A DNA stretch of 34,979 nucleotides, from contig JAFRTL010000020.1 of assembly GCA_017427065.1 (NCBI GenBank), positions 1-34,979 of the forward strand. The letters are read 5' to 3'. Shown here piece after piece: positions 17,731-24,861 of this stretch. The position numbers were made by a program, and so were the translations under genes. Each line of letters starts with the position of its first letter. Positions within the stretch are counted from its first letter, which is position 1. This DNA comes from Bacteroidaceae bacterium. GTDB lineage: Bacteria; Bacteroidota; Bacteroidia; Bacteroidales; Bacteroidaceae. The notes under the pieces were generated by a model. The model saw only the letters and a program-made list of their open reading frames with translations, was not told where the DNA came from and ran no database searches.

Positions 17731-19234
17731 TGCTGCTGAGTATTTTATACACCAACTCCATATCTACATGCTGACGCACATGATCAGCCAGACGGTCGTA
17801 TTGTTCTTCCTTAAATGCCTTATAGTCGAATGGCTGCTCCGCTTCCCCGATCTTATCCTTGAAGCGCGAAAGCAGGAACTCAATGAAGCGGGCATTGTCC
17901 AAGATGCCGTGGATGTAAGTACCCATGCAAGAAGAATCCACGATACAACCATCGGTATGTCCATCTTCGAAGCGAGCCAAAGGCTGTGCACTATCTTCCA
18001 TCATACGGGTGCTACCCATATGTATTTCGTAACCCTCCATCAATGGTAGGTTTTCTTCTTCAGAGAGTAAGCGGAACTTGTTCTGACGGGTAACCTTCTC
18101 CCCTGTCATCGATGTACTGATAGGAAGCAAACCAAGCCCAGGTAATCGCTCTATCTCCCCTTCCACATGATCGGGATCCAGCACCTCGGTACCCATAAGC
18201 TGATAGCCTCCGCAAATACCCAGCACAGTAGCACCCTCACGATGTGCACGGATTACAGCCTGTGCCACGCCATTGCGACGGAGTTCATAGAGGTCAGAAA
18301 GGGTGCTTTTGGAACCAGGCAAGATGATGATATCCGCCTTCTTAAGGTCGTCCGTATTATTTGTATAGAAAAGGTGTACCCGTGGATCACGCTCCAATAC
18401 ATTGAAATCCGTAAAGTTGCTAAGATGACGAAGCAGCACCACTGCCACATTGACCTTTCCACGCTCCGCCTGCATGGATTTGGCAGCCAAGTCCACGGAA
18501 TCTTCTTCCTCTACATAAATGTCCTTGAAATAAGGCACCACGCCTATCACAGGCACATGGCAGAGGTCCTCCAGCATCTTCACGCCGCTCTCGAAAAGGC
18601 GGATATCGCCACGGAACTTATTAATTAGGATGCCCTTGATATGCTTACGTTCTTCAGGACGCAACAGTTCGATACTGCCATACACACTGCCAAACACACC
18701 TCCACGATCAATGTCGCCTACCAAAATTACATCAGCACCTGCATGCATTGCCATAGGCATGTTCACCAGATCACTATCACGCAGATTAATCTCGCTGATG
18801 CTACCAGCTCCCTCCATCACAATAGGATTATAGCGTGCTGCCAGACGATCGTACGCCTCACACACCGCATGGCGCAGTTCTTCTCGTCCCTCCTTGCGGA
18901 AGTAATCGTAAGCATGGCGGTTACCAATAGGCTTGCCATTCAGCACCACCTGACTGGTATGATCGGAGCTGGGTTTCAGCAACAAGGGATTCATGTCGGT
19001 ATGGCAAGGAATGCCCGCCGCTTCAGCTTGTACGGCTTGGGCACGACCAATCTCCAGTCCCTCAGGAGTAGCATAACTATTCAGAGCCATGTTCTGCGCC
19101 TTGAAAGGAGCCGGATGATAACCATCTTGTTTGAAGATACGACAGAAGGCAGCAGCGATCACACTCTTGCCTACATCGCTGCCCGTTCCCGCAAACATCA
19201 AAGGATGTAGAATTTTATGTTTCTGTTTATCCAT
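17723..19234 (-). CDS. cobQ: cobyric acid synthase
   Basis: ATP-dependent amidation of adenosylcobyrinic a,c-diamide at four side chains using glutamine. From ATG 19234 it has 503 residues. The N-terminal P-loop-like FAGTGSDVGKS starts near residue 15; the C-terminal glutamine amidotransferase part carries VLGICGGYQLMG (nucleophile Cys) and TYIHGILDN (His). A TTG 12 bp upstream would give four extra residues, but it overlaps the predicted promoter box, so ATG is preferred. With a -7 box at 19244-19251 the transcript would be nearly leaderless and would carry no riboswitch, unlike the divergent transport operon. Confidence 0.95.
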   Translation of the reverse strand: MDKQKHKILHPLMFAGTGSDVGKSVIAAAFCRIFKQDGYHPAPFKAQNMALNSYATPEGLEIGRAQAVQAEAAGIPCHTDMNPLLLKPSSDHTSQVVLNGKPIGNRHAYDYFRKEGREELRHAVCEAYDRLAARYNPIVMEGAGSISEINLRDSDLVNMPMAMHAGADVILVGDIDRGGVFGSVYGSIELLRPEERKHIKGILINKFRGDIRLFESGVKMLEDLCHVPVIGVVPYFKDIYVEEEDSVDLAAKSMQAERGKVNVAVVLLRHLSNFTDFNVLERDPRVHLFYTNNTDDLKKADIIILPGSKSTLSDLYELRRNGVAQAVIRAHREGATVLGICGGYQLMGTEVLDPDHVEGEIERLPGLGLLPISTSMTGEKVTRQNKFRLLSEEENLPLMEGYEIHMGSTRMMEDSAQPLARFEDGHTDGCIVDSSCMGTYIHGILDNARFIEFLLSRFKDKIGEAEQPFDYKAFKEEQYDRLADHVRQHVDMELVYKILSSND

Positions 19235-19243
19235 AACAAGATA

Positions 19244-19274
19244 CAAAAATACAGCTTTCAGCCTTAAAATCCAA
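19244..19274 (-). promoter_or_regulatory. promoter of cobQ-cobD-cbiB
   Basis: On the minus strand TATTTTTG (19244-19251) fits the -7 box, with a TTG about 20 bp upstream. The box ends 9 bp before ATG 19234, so the mRNA leader would be a few bases at most. Confidence 0.5.
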
Positions 19275-19333
19275 TAAATAGAGTTCCAATTATTGAAAGG
19301 AATTATTCAAATCAACAAAACAGAGCAGCCTTC

Positions 19334-19364
19334 TTTGACGAACGAAAAAAATAAATTATCTTTG
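19334..19364 (+). promoter_or_regulatory. promoter of the riboswitch-controlled btu operon
   Basis: TTTG (19334-19337), a 19-bp spacer, then TATCTTTG (19357-19364). The cobalamin aptamer begins about 5 bp downstream, so transcription should start right at the aptamer. Confidence 0.75.
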
Positions 19365-19368
19365 CAGA

Positions 19369-19545
19369 GTATTTGGTAGCCTCGTTCATTCATTTATCGG
19401 GGCGCAAGGGAATCCGTGTGAAAATCCGGAGCTGTTCCTGCAGCTGTATTCTCCATCATTGTCTTGTCACCGCATATGTCACTATTCTGCCAATGGAATG
19501 GGAAGACCCAGACAAGACGGAGAAAGCCAGAAGACCTGCCAATAC
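19369..19545 (+). ncRNA. cobalamin riboswitch
   Basis: The conserved segments appear in order: a P1 arm (GTATTTGG, 19369-19376) pairing with CCAATAC (19539-19545), AAGGGAATCCGTGTGAAAA and GGAGCTGTTCCTGCAGCTGT in the core, GCCAATG further on, and the terminal B12 box AGCCAGAAGACCTGCC. It sits between a strong promoter and a BtuF-like gene. The following 68 bp hold a small hairpin (CCTC 19568-19571 with GAGG 19579-19582), which may belong to the expression platform. By family it represses uptake genes when cobalamin is plentiful. Confidence 0.93.
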
Positions 19546-19613
19546 TTAATTAATAACTTGTACAGAGCCTCCAGGTAAGAGGTAATGAACATCTGTGCTA
19601 AAAGAGAATAAAC

Positions 19614-20774
19614 ATGAGTAGGATTTTCAGTTTGTGCATTATCAGTATTCTGATGGTGACATTTCAGGCATGCAACTCTTCTTCTAAGAAGACAATAGAA
19701 GTCATGGGAGGCAACGGCAATTCCACTTTGGATACAGTCGTTGAAACTTCCTATGCAGAGGGGTTTACGGTGAAGAACTTGGAGAATGGCGTACACCTCG
19801 TAAGTGTATCAGACCCTCAGAAAGACGAGGACCTGGTGCCTATCAGCTATCAGTTTGCCCTAATTCCCAAAGGTGTAGAATATGATGCGCCTGAAGGCTA
19901 TACACCGGTACAAGTACCTATCAGTCGTACCATCGTCATGACCATGTTGCAATTATCCAATTTTACTGCTCTTGACGCACATGAAGTGGTGAAAGGTATT
20001 ACGGGCACTCGTAACCTCTTCGATGCGGACATGAATCAACGAGTGAATGATGGACGGACAGTGAAGATAGGTATGGAGGGCAACTTCGACGTAGAGCTTA
20101 TTCTGGCTGCCAACCCCGATGTTATCTTCATCTCCCCTTTCAAGCGAGGCGGCTATGATGTGATGAAAGATACAGGCATTCTACTTATTCCTCACTTGGG
20201 TTATAAGGAACTAAATCCATTAGGGCAAGCAGAATGGATAAAGTTCGTAGGTATGTTCATCGGCAAGGAAAAAGAAGCCAATGAGGTATTTCAAGGCATC
20301 GAAAGTCGGTACAATGAGATAAAGGAACGTGCCACTGCCGTCCAGACCAAGCCCACAATATTCAGTGGTGAAATGCAGGGTGGCAATTGGTATGCCGTAG
20401 GTGGCAGGAATTACCTAGCTCAGATTTTCCGCGATGCAGGAGCCGAGTATGTTATCCACGACAACAACACAGGTGGTGTACACATAGAGTTCGAGCAGAT
20501 GTATGCCACTGCTGCCAATGCGGACTATTGGCGTATTCTCAATAGTTTTACGGGGGACTTTTCCTACGAGGCTCTCAAAAAATCGGAACCAAGAAACGAG
20601 TTGTTCAAGGCATTCAAGGAGAAAAAAGTGATCTACTGCAACATGAAGCAAACGCCCTACTACGAACTTTCACCTGTAAATCCAGATCTGCTGCTTAGCG
20701 ACTTTGTAGCCATCTTCCATCCTGAACTGATGCCTGCAGATTATCAGCCTACTTTCTATTATTTATTGAAATAA
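19614..20774 (+). CDS. btuF: BtuF-like corrinoid ABC transporter substrate-binding lipoprotein
   Basis: 386 residues with a lipoprotein signal ending FQAC (Cys20), followed by a helical-backbone metal/corrinoid-binding fold: ISRTIVMTMLQLSNFTALDAHEVVKGITG, AANPDVIFISPF and the long linker helix near EANEVFQGIESRYNEIKERA. Related proteins bind siderophores, haem or cobalamin; the riboswitch immediately upstream makes a corrinoid by far the likeliest ligand. The stop codon is 1 bp from the permease start, so the two are translationally coupled. Confidence 0.85.
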   Translation: MSRIFSLCIISILMVTFQACNSSSKKTIEVMGGNGNSTLDTVVETSYAEGFTVKNLENGVHLVSVSDPQKDEDLVPISYQFALIPKGVEYDAPEGYTPVQVPISRTIVMTMLQLSNFTALDAHEVVKGITGTRNLFDADMNQRVNDGRTVKIGMEGNFDVELILAANPDVIFISPFKRGGYDVMKDTGILLIPHLGYKELNPLGQAEWIKFVGMFIGKEKEANEVFQGIESRYNEIKERATAVQTKPTIFSGEMQGGNWYAVGGRNYLAQIFRDAGAEYVIHDNNTGGVHIEFEQMYATAANADYWRILNSFTGDFSYEALKKSEPRNELFKAFKEKKVIYCNMKQTPYYELSPVNPDLLLSDFVAIFHPELMPADYQPTFYYLLK

Positions 20775-20775
20775 G

Positions 20776-21810
20776 ATGCGTCGAAACATTTTCCTCATAG
20801 TATCCCTGGTAGTACTCATCGTGCTTCTATTCTTCCTTAACCTGTTACTTGGCACAGTGGAGATACCTGCTCGCGATGTGTTCAGCATCCTTATGGGTGG
20901 CTATGAAGGAAATGAAATATGGCGTAACATCGTGCTACAGTCACGCGTACCCCAAGCACTTACTGCCTTGGTAGCTGGTGCGGGACTGGCAGTAAGCGGC
21001 TTGCAGATGCAAACCGTTTTCCATAATCCTCTGGCTGGCCCTTCTGTCTTAGGTATCTCCAATGGTGCCTCTTTGGGTGTGGCCTTCGTGGTACTACTAA
21101 GTGGTTCTATAGGTGGCACAGCACTGAGCAGACTTGGCTATATGGGAGATGCAGCTATTTCTATTTCAGCCATTATTGGTGCCTTGGCTGTTATGGGACT
21201 TATCGTCTATGTGTCGCAGAAAGTAAAGGGCCATGTCACGCTGCTCATCATCGGTGTGATGATAGGCTACTTGGTGACAGCTATCGTTGGTGTTTTGAAG
21301 TTCTTCTCTCCCGAAGAGGATGTGAAGGCCTACGTGGTATGGGGATTAGGAAGTTTCGCCCGTGTGTCGGGTGGCCAGATGATGCTGTTTGTCTCACTGA
21401 TGGCTGTATTACTGCCCCTCAGCATGCTGTTGGTGAAAACCATGAACCTGCTTCTCCTTGGTGATAAGTACGCCCGCAATTTGGGATTGAATATCCGCCG
21501 TGCACAAACCCTTGTCATTCTGAGTTCAGGTATCTTGGTAGCCATAGTCACTGCCTATTGCGGACCCATCATGTTTATCGGTTTGGCTGTTCCACACCTT
21601 GCCCGTGCCCTTTTCCGCACCAGTGACCATCGCATCCTTATGCCATCTACGCTGCTCACAGGAGCAGCCCTTGCCTTACTCTGCAATCTTATCGCCAGGC
21701 TCCCAGGTTTCGAGGGAGCCTTGCCAGTCAACTCCGTCACAGCACTCATAGGTGCTCCTGTCATCGCCATGGTACTGTTCAGAAAGAACAAGGGAGTCCT
21801 TGAAGAGTAG
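20776..21810 (+). CDS. btuC: BtuC-like FecCD-family ABC transporter permease
   Basis: 344 residues with about ten membrane helices, as usual for FecCD/BtuC. Typical segments are QSRVPQALTALVAGAGLAVSG near the N-terminus (coupling to periplasmic protein) and GPIMFIGLAVPHLARALFRTSDHR near the C-terminus, the loop that contacts the ATPase. It forms the membrane part of the cobalamin importer with the lipoprotein encoded just upstream. No ATPase (BtuD) gene follows; the next gene is an exported flavin-reductase-like protein. Confidence 0.9.
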   Translation: MRRNIFLIVSLVVLIVLLFFLNLLLGTVEIPARDVFSILMGGYEGNEIWRNIVLQSRVPQALTALVAGAGLAVSGLQMQTVFHNPLAGPSVLGISNGASLGVAFVVLLSGSIGGTALSRLGYMGDAAISISAIIGALAVMGLIVYVSQKVKGHVTLLIIGVMIGYLVTAIVGVLKFFSPEEDVKAYVVWGLGSFARVSGGQMMLFVSLMAVLLPLSMLLVKTMNLLLLGDKYARNLGLNIRRAQTLVILSSGILVAIVTAYCGPIMFIGLAVPHLARALFRTSDHRILMPSTLLTGAALALLCNLIARLPGFEGALPVNSVTALIGAPVIAMVLFRKNKGVLEE

Positions 21811-21860
21811 AAGATCATTTTGTCTCATAATTTGTTAACAACTAACTAAATTATAAAAAC

Positions 21861-22448
21861 ATGAAAGCAAAAGTTATTTTCACCTGCCTGCTTGCACTGA
21901 GTCTTTCAGTAACAGCACAAAACATCACAGGTAATGGGGAATGGAAAGAAATCCAACCCAATGAGATCAGTATCAATCCTATCAATTTGTATCAAAACTG
22001 GATAGTTTTGGCAGTGAACAACGAGGAAAAGCCCAATGCCATGCTTCTGACCATGGGCACACTGGGTGCCTTCAGAGGAAAACCCATTGCCTCTATCTTC
22101 GTAAACGAAAGTCGTTACACTTACGAACTGCTCGAGAAATGCGAATACTTCACGCTGGCAGTATTTCCAGAGCAGTACAAGGAGAACGTACGTTATCTTG
22201 GACAACATTCTGGCAGGGATGGCTCAGACAAGATAAAGGATGCCGGATTCCAAGTGAGCAAGACCGAACTGGGTAATCCGTTCTTCGATCAAGCCAACCT
22301 CGTGATAGAATGCCGTATGATCTATACAGGCAAATGGGATGAGAGCAGACTGGACGACAGCATCAAATCGGCTTTTTACCGCGATGGCGAACGCCGCCCT
22401 GCACACCAGCAGTTTATTGGCGAGATCGTTCACGTTTGGCAGAAGTAA
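21861..22448 (+). CDS. exported flavin-reductase-like (FMN-binding split barrel) protein
   Basis: 195 residues: a signal peptide (about 1-19, cleavage after SVTA) followed by a flavin reductase-like split barrel with NWIVLAVNNEEKPNAMLLTMG, KPIASIFVNESRYTYELLE and a C-terminal FIGEIVHVW. Family members bind FMN and reduce or interact with flavins; most are cytoplasmic, so the export signal is unusual. It lies 50 bp after btuC under the cobalamin riboswitch, suggesting a role in handling or reducing corrinoids in the periplasm (inference). Confidence 0.75.
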   Translation: MKAKVIFTCLLALSLSVTAQNITGNGEWKEIQPNEISINPINLYQNWIVLAVNNEEKPNAMLLTMGTLGAFRGKPIASIFVNESRYTYELLEKCEYFTLAVFPEQYKENVRYLGQHSGRDGSDKIKDAGFQVSKTELGNPFFDQANLVIECRMIYTGKWDESRLDDSIKSAFYRDGERRPAHQQFIGEIVHVWQK

Positions 22449-22451
22449 TTG

Positions 22452-22470
22452 AAGGGGTTTAAAACCCTTT
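22452..22470. terminator. hairpin between convergent genes
   Basis: AAGGGGTTT (22452-22460) pairs with AAACCCTTT (22462-22470) around a single A, with one G-U pair. It lies between the flavin-reductase-like gene and the convergent amidase gene and has weak T runs, so it is a modest terminator candidate. Confidence 0.4.
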
Positions 22471-22486
22471 CATTACCTTGGAATAA

Positions 22487-22927
22487 TCAGAAGTCACAAC
22501 TAGAGCGCTGAGGAGTAAGGGACAATGCTGCGTAATACTTTGATGCCATAAAGCAGGGGCAGGCTTTAGCAACATTAGGCAACTCGTTATGCCCTATGAT
22601 GCGGGCAGTAGGATATTTCGCCATCAGCTTTTGCAGCAGGGCAAGCATGGAAGCTTTCTGTGCCTCGGTACGGGTGTCAGCAGGGTGACCTTGGGTGTCC
22701 AGTCCTCCCTCGTAGCAAATGCCTAATGAACAACTGTTGTACCCCTTGGCATGGACACCACGCACATCTTCTGGCAGTGTGGGGACTACTGTCCCATCCC
22801 TGCGGATGTAGTAGTGGTACGACACTTGGCCGAAGCGGGCCATGCCAGTGGCTATCAGTGCCTCCGTGCTGAAGGGCTTGTCGGCCCTGGTGGCGGAACA
22901 GTGAATTATTAAATATTTAATTATCAT
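22487..22927 (-). CDS. N-acetylmuramoyl-L-alanine amidase (amidase_2 type)
   Basis: 146 residues with the T7-lysozyme/PGRP fold: the first zinc-type histidine in IIHCSAT (H9), SYHYYIRRDGTV in the middle, and the C-terminal GHNELPNVAKACPCF, holding the second histidine (H113) and a cysteine ligand. It would cleave the amide bond between muramic acid and the stem peptide. No signal peptide is seen. It is the last gene of the Bacteroidales HU-smalltalk-amidase set. Its ATG overlaps the first unit of a heptad array. The chromosomal role of this module is not known to me. Confidence 0.88.
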   Translation of the reverse strand: MIIKYLIIHCSATRADKPFSTEALIATGMARFGQVSYHYYIRRDGTVVPTLPEDVRGVHAKGYNSCSLGICYEGGLDTQGHPADTRTEAQKASMLALLQKLMAKYPTARIIGHNELPNVAKACPCFMASKYYAALSLTPQRSSCDF

Positions 22928-22977
22928 TGAGAATTGAAGATTGAGAATTGAGAATTAATAATTAGGCTGCGCAGCCT
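22926..22977. repeat. heptad array ending in a perfect GC-rich palindrome
   Basis: Units ATTGAGA, ATTGAAG, ATTGAGA, ATTGAGA, ATTAATA (22926-22960) in 7-bp register, then the 14-bp perfect palindrome AGGCTGCGCAGCCT (22964-22977). GCGCAGC is the element also found in the cores at 14492-14526 and 30145-30172. Confidence 0.75.
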
Positions 22978-23018
22978 GTTTCCGACCTCATTTTTGGAGC
23001 GTTAAGAAAATCAGGAAA

Positions 23019-23082
23019 GTTTTTGGAAAAGAGGGCCACACCAATTAGAGCGCGAAGCGGTCGTTGTGGCCCTCCCAAAAAC
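23019..23082. other. strong two-part hairpin
   Basis: GTTTTTGG (23019-23026) pairs with CCAAAAAC (23075-23082), and GAGGGCCACA (23031-23040) with TGTGGCCCTC (23065-23074), with a four-A bulge between the stems on one side. That makes 18 perfect base pairs around a 24-nt loop. It lies downstream of the smalltalk gene and may end or protect transcripts. Confidence 0.7.
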
Positions 23083-23125
23083 GTGAGTGATTTTTAGTGG
23101 AAAAAATGCAGTCGGCGTGTTTTGC

Positions 23126-23188
23126 ATAAACTTGGCTGCACCTCAGCAATTCAAGCTAGCTTGATTGCCTTCGGTTTGCACAAGTTTT
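23126..23188. repeat. dispersed hairpin repeat, copy A
   Basis: About 63 bp, close to copy B at 24136-24198. The outer arms AAACTTG (23128-23134) and CAAGTTT (23181-23187) pair; the centre holds CAAGCTAGCTTG, a perfect palindrome. Differences between the copies keep the outer stem paired. Confidence 0.8.
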
Positions 23189-23253
23189 CTTTGGTTCGTT
23201 TCTTTTGCACGAGCAAAAGAAATGAATAGAAAAAATTCTAAAACCTATATTAA

Positions 23254-23352
23254 TCACATGCAGCTCTGCACGGCAAGAGAGCCCAGAATGGCAGTGATGA
23301 CTGTGGCAACTACCTGCAGGATTTGTTTGATGGTATTCCAACTAATTTTCAT
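23254..23352 (-). CDS. smalltalk protein
   Basis: A 32-residue peptide that starts MKISW and ends VQSCM, with a single hydrophobic stretch (QILQVVATVITAILGSLAV). This matches the pattern of the Bacteroidales family named smalltalk protein: a short Lys-containing head, one helix and a terminal SC/SCM. It stands in its usual place between the HU-like gene and the amidase gene on the same strand. The terminal Cys resembles a lipobox, but no mature part would follow. Its function is unknown. Confidence 0.85.
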   Translation of the reverse strand: MKISWNTIKQILQVVATVITAILGSLAVQSCM

Positions 23353-23542
23353 AGATCTTTAAGTGTTTTTGTTGTTAATACTTTTGTTAATTATAAAAGG
23401 TGCTGGGACAGTGAGCGCAAGGCGCGTACAGGACAGGTTTGTCATGTTATGGAGTGTTTGTAACGTCGTGTACAGAAAGTCTCCCAGGTGTGTCCTCGCT
23501 GATCCCTCCGGACACTCACTGTCAGCCCAGAACCTCAGAGGT
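23353..23542 (-). other. structured intergenic stretch between HU-like and smalltalk genes
   Basis: No gene is seen. GACAGTGAG (23407-23415) is complementary to CTCACTGTC (23515-23523), and TGTCC (23491-23495) to GGACA (23509-23513), so the transcript between the two genes can fold. Confidence 0.5.
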
Positions 23543-24103
23543 TTAGCCTATGCCGCCATCGCCTCCCTCATTACCTCCGGTGTTACCACCTTCAGTACCA
23601 CCAGTGTTTTCCCCACCAGTGTCAGTACCTGACGTGTTGGTACCAGTGGTGTCTTCCTCACCAGCATCGTCGGTCTTCTTCTTCTTACCTTCGATGAGAT
23701 CCTTCACGTTCATGAAGGTAGCCTTCTCCTTCAGCATCTTCGAAGAGAGGTTGCTCACATCGGTGCGTGAGGGAGCGAAGCAGAGGAACAATCCCTTGAT
23801 GTTAGTTCCCAGGTTGTAGTCCTCGGCATTCTCCACGCTGGAGCTCTTTACCGAGAGGTAGAACGTCCCCAGTTCACCGAACTGTACCTTCTTGCCTTCC
23901 AGGAGCTGTTCCAGAATACACGCCTGCAGCTTGTTGGCCACACCCAGACAGACATCGGGTCCATACACCGAGTTGTGTTCCGACACGTGCTTGCAGAGTT
24001 CCTGATACGTCATGGTCTTGGTAGAAACCACACGACCGAAATGGCGTCCAAATGCCGCCGAGTTTCTGATCTTGTTCTCGTAAACTTTGATAAGTACGGG
24101 CAT
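23543..24103 (-). CDS. HU-like DNA-binding protein with low-complexity tail
   Basis: 186 residues. The first 125 or so have the layout of the long Bacteroidetes HU-like proteins: SAAFGRHFGRVVSTKTMTYQELCKHVSEHNSVYG, then LEQLLEGKKVQFGELGTFYLSVKS, the beta-arm region. A basic cluster (EGKKKK) leads into a tail of about 45 residues made almost only of Gly, Thr, Asn, Glu and Asp with short repeated GG/TGG units. It probably bends or coats DNA. It heads the HU-smalltalk-amidase set. The repeat tail is likely length-variable between strains. Confidence 0.85.
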   Translation of the reverse strand: MPVLIKVYENKIRNSAAFGRHFGRVVSTKTMTYQELCKHVSEHNSVYGPDVCLGVANKLQACILEQLLEGKKVQFGELGTFYLSVKSSSVENAEDYNLGTNIKGLFLCFAPSRTDVSNLSSKMLKEKATFMNVKDLIEGKKKKTDDAGEEDTTGTNTSGTDTGGENTGGTEGGNTGGNEGGDGGIG

Positions 24104-24111
24104 AATAAAAT

Positions 24112-24220
24112 AATTGAGAATTAAACATTATTTCATGAATCTCGGCTGCACCTCGGCAATTCAAGCCAGCTTGATTGCTCTCGGTTTGCACGAGATTTGA
24201 AAATTGAAAATTATTGCTGC
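24112..24220. repeat. dispersed hairpin repeat, copy B, flanked by heptad fragments
   Basis: Copy B occupies 24136-24198; its outer arms AATCTCG (24138-24144) and CGAGATT (24191-24197) pair. Short heptad arrays lie on both sides (24112-24132 and 24195-24215), and GCTGCGC follows at 24216-24222. It lies in the leader of the HU-like gene. Confidence 0.7.
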
Positions 24221-24269
24221 GCGCTTCACAATAATCGTCAATCTTCATCAATGATTTTCATTGACAAGA

Positions 24270-24277
24270 CAAAGGTA
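24270..24277 (-). promoter_or_regulatory. -7 box of the HU-smalltalk-amidase transcript
   Basis: TACCTTTG on the minus strand, about 165 bp before ATG 24103; the long leader contains hairpin copy B. The -33 region is not clear. Confidence 0.5.
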
Positions 24278-24300
24278 CGACATACTGAAAATCCACTTTC

Positions 24301-24350
24301 CAGTTAATGTAGGTTAGTGTAGGTTATTGCAAGTTATTACGAGTTATTTT
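24301..24350 (+). repeat. five-unit 10-bp periodic array between divergent promoters
   Basis: Reading in steps of ten: CAGTTAATGT, AGGTTAGTGT, AGGTTATTGC, AAGTTATTAC, GAGTTATTTT. The repeated GTTA falls on the same face of the helix in all five. It ends at the -33 box of the rightward promoter. Confidence 0.75.
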
Positions 24351-24379
24351 TGCGATTCCAATTAATTATCTTATCTTTG
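24349..24379 (+). promoter_or_regulatory. promoter of the alpha-CTD-like gene
   Basis: TTTG (24349-24352), 19-bp spacer, TATCTTTG (24372-24379). The predicted transcript begins at the structured element 24387-24446. Confidence 0.7.
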
Positions 24380-24386
24380 CGATGCT

Positions 24387-24446
24387 ACAGGGTTTTGAAT
24401 ACCGCGCCGGATTGTAGTTCCGGAGGGAGAGGGTTCAATTCCCTGT
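24387..24446 (+). ncRNA. structured leader RNA, possible cis-regulator
   Basis: ACAGGG (24387-24392) pairs with CCCTGT (24441-24446) and TTGAA (24395-24399) with TTCAA (24434-24438), with a 2x2 T-T internal loop. The loop contains a second hairpin, CCGGA (24407-24411) with TCCGG (24419-24423), around a 7-nt TTGTAGT. The inner hairpin resembles a tRNA anticodon arm, but no D-arm or acceptor stem is found. Its position at the start of the transcript points to a leader regulator. Confidence 0.5.
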
Positions 24447-24504
24447 GGATTATTTATGCAGCTTGCTTGTTTTATACTTCGTATATTTAAAACTCTACAA
24501 CATA

Positions 24505-24861
24505 ATGAAAGAGAAAAGAACAAGTCCAACCAGCATTCTAAAGAAGTTAGAGAGCATTGAGAATGAGTTGAGGGAGGTGCGTGAAGAACTCACCCAAAGC
24601 ATGATTCCCACCATCAACCTCTCTGTAGGAACTTCCAGCTTTGAGTCGGAATATACTTTAGAAGACTTGTACGAAGCGTTTGGTTCCAAAAAGCGATCAT
24701 ATGCCGTCCGCTTGCAAACTTCACTCGAAAAGATTGGCATCAAGACTTTGGCCGAGTTCCTTGCCCTAACCCCTGGTCAGTTGATAGAATTAGATGGTGT
24801 GGGTGTTGAAACCCTGAAGTGTACGAAGAAAGCATTAGATAAATTAGGCATCCAGTGGTAA
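24505..24861 (+). CDS. RNA polymerase alpha-CTD-like protein
   Basis: 118 residues. An N-terminal coiled-coil-like part (ILKKLESIENELREVREEL, about residues 10-30) precedes a C-terminal helix-hairpin-helix domain, SLEKIGIKTLAEFLALTPGQLIELDGVGVETL, resembling the RNA polymerase alpha C-terminal domain. ATG 24505 is chosen; the frame is open to 24445, but that part falls in the structured leader. A transcription or DNA-binding accessory role is likely, but the target is unknown. It stands divergent from the HU-like gene. Confidence 0.7.
   Translation: MKEKRTSPTSILKKLESIENELREVREELTQSMIPTINLSVGTSSFESEYTLEDLYEAFGSKKRSYAVRLQTSLEKIGIKTLAEFLALTPGQLIELDGVGVETLKCTKKALDKLGIQW

Noticed and set aside
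24387-24450. tRNA-Tyr-like gene (GTA in an anticodon-like loop, TTCAATT in a T-loop-like position)
   Set aside because: No D-arm, no matching 7-bp acceptor stem and no CCA; the outer pairing uses the supposed T-loop bases. Better explained as a structured leader.
24445-24504. N-terminal extension of the alpha-CTD-like protein
   Set aside because: It begins inside the structured leader and would add an unlikely hydrophobic head; ATG 24505 is followed by a normal coiled-coil start.
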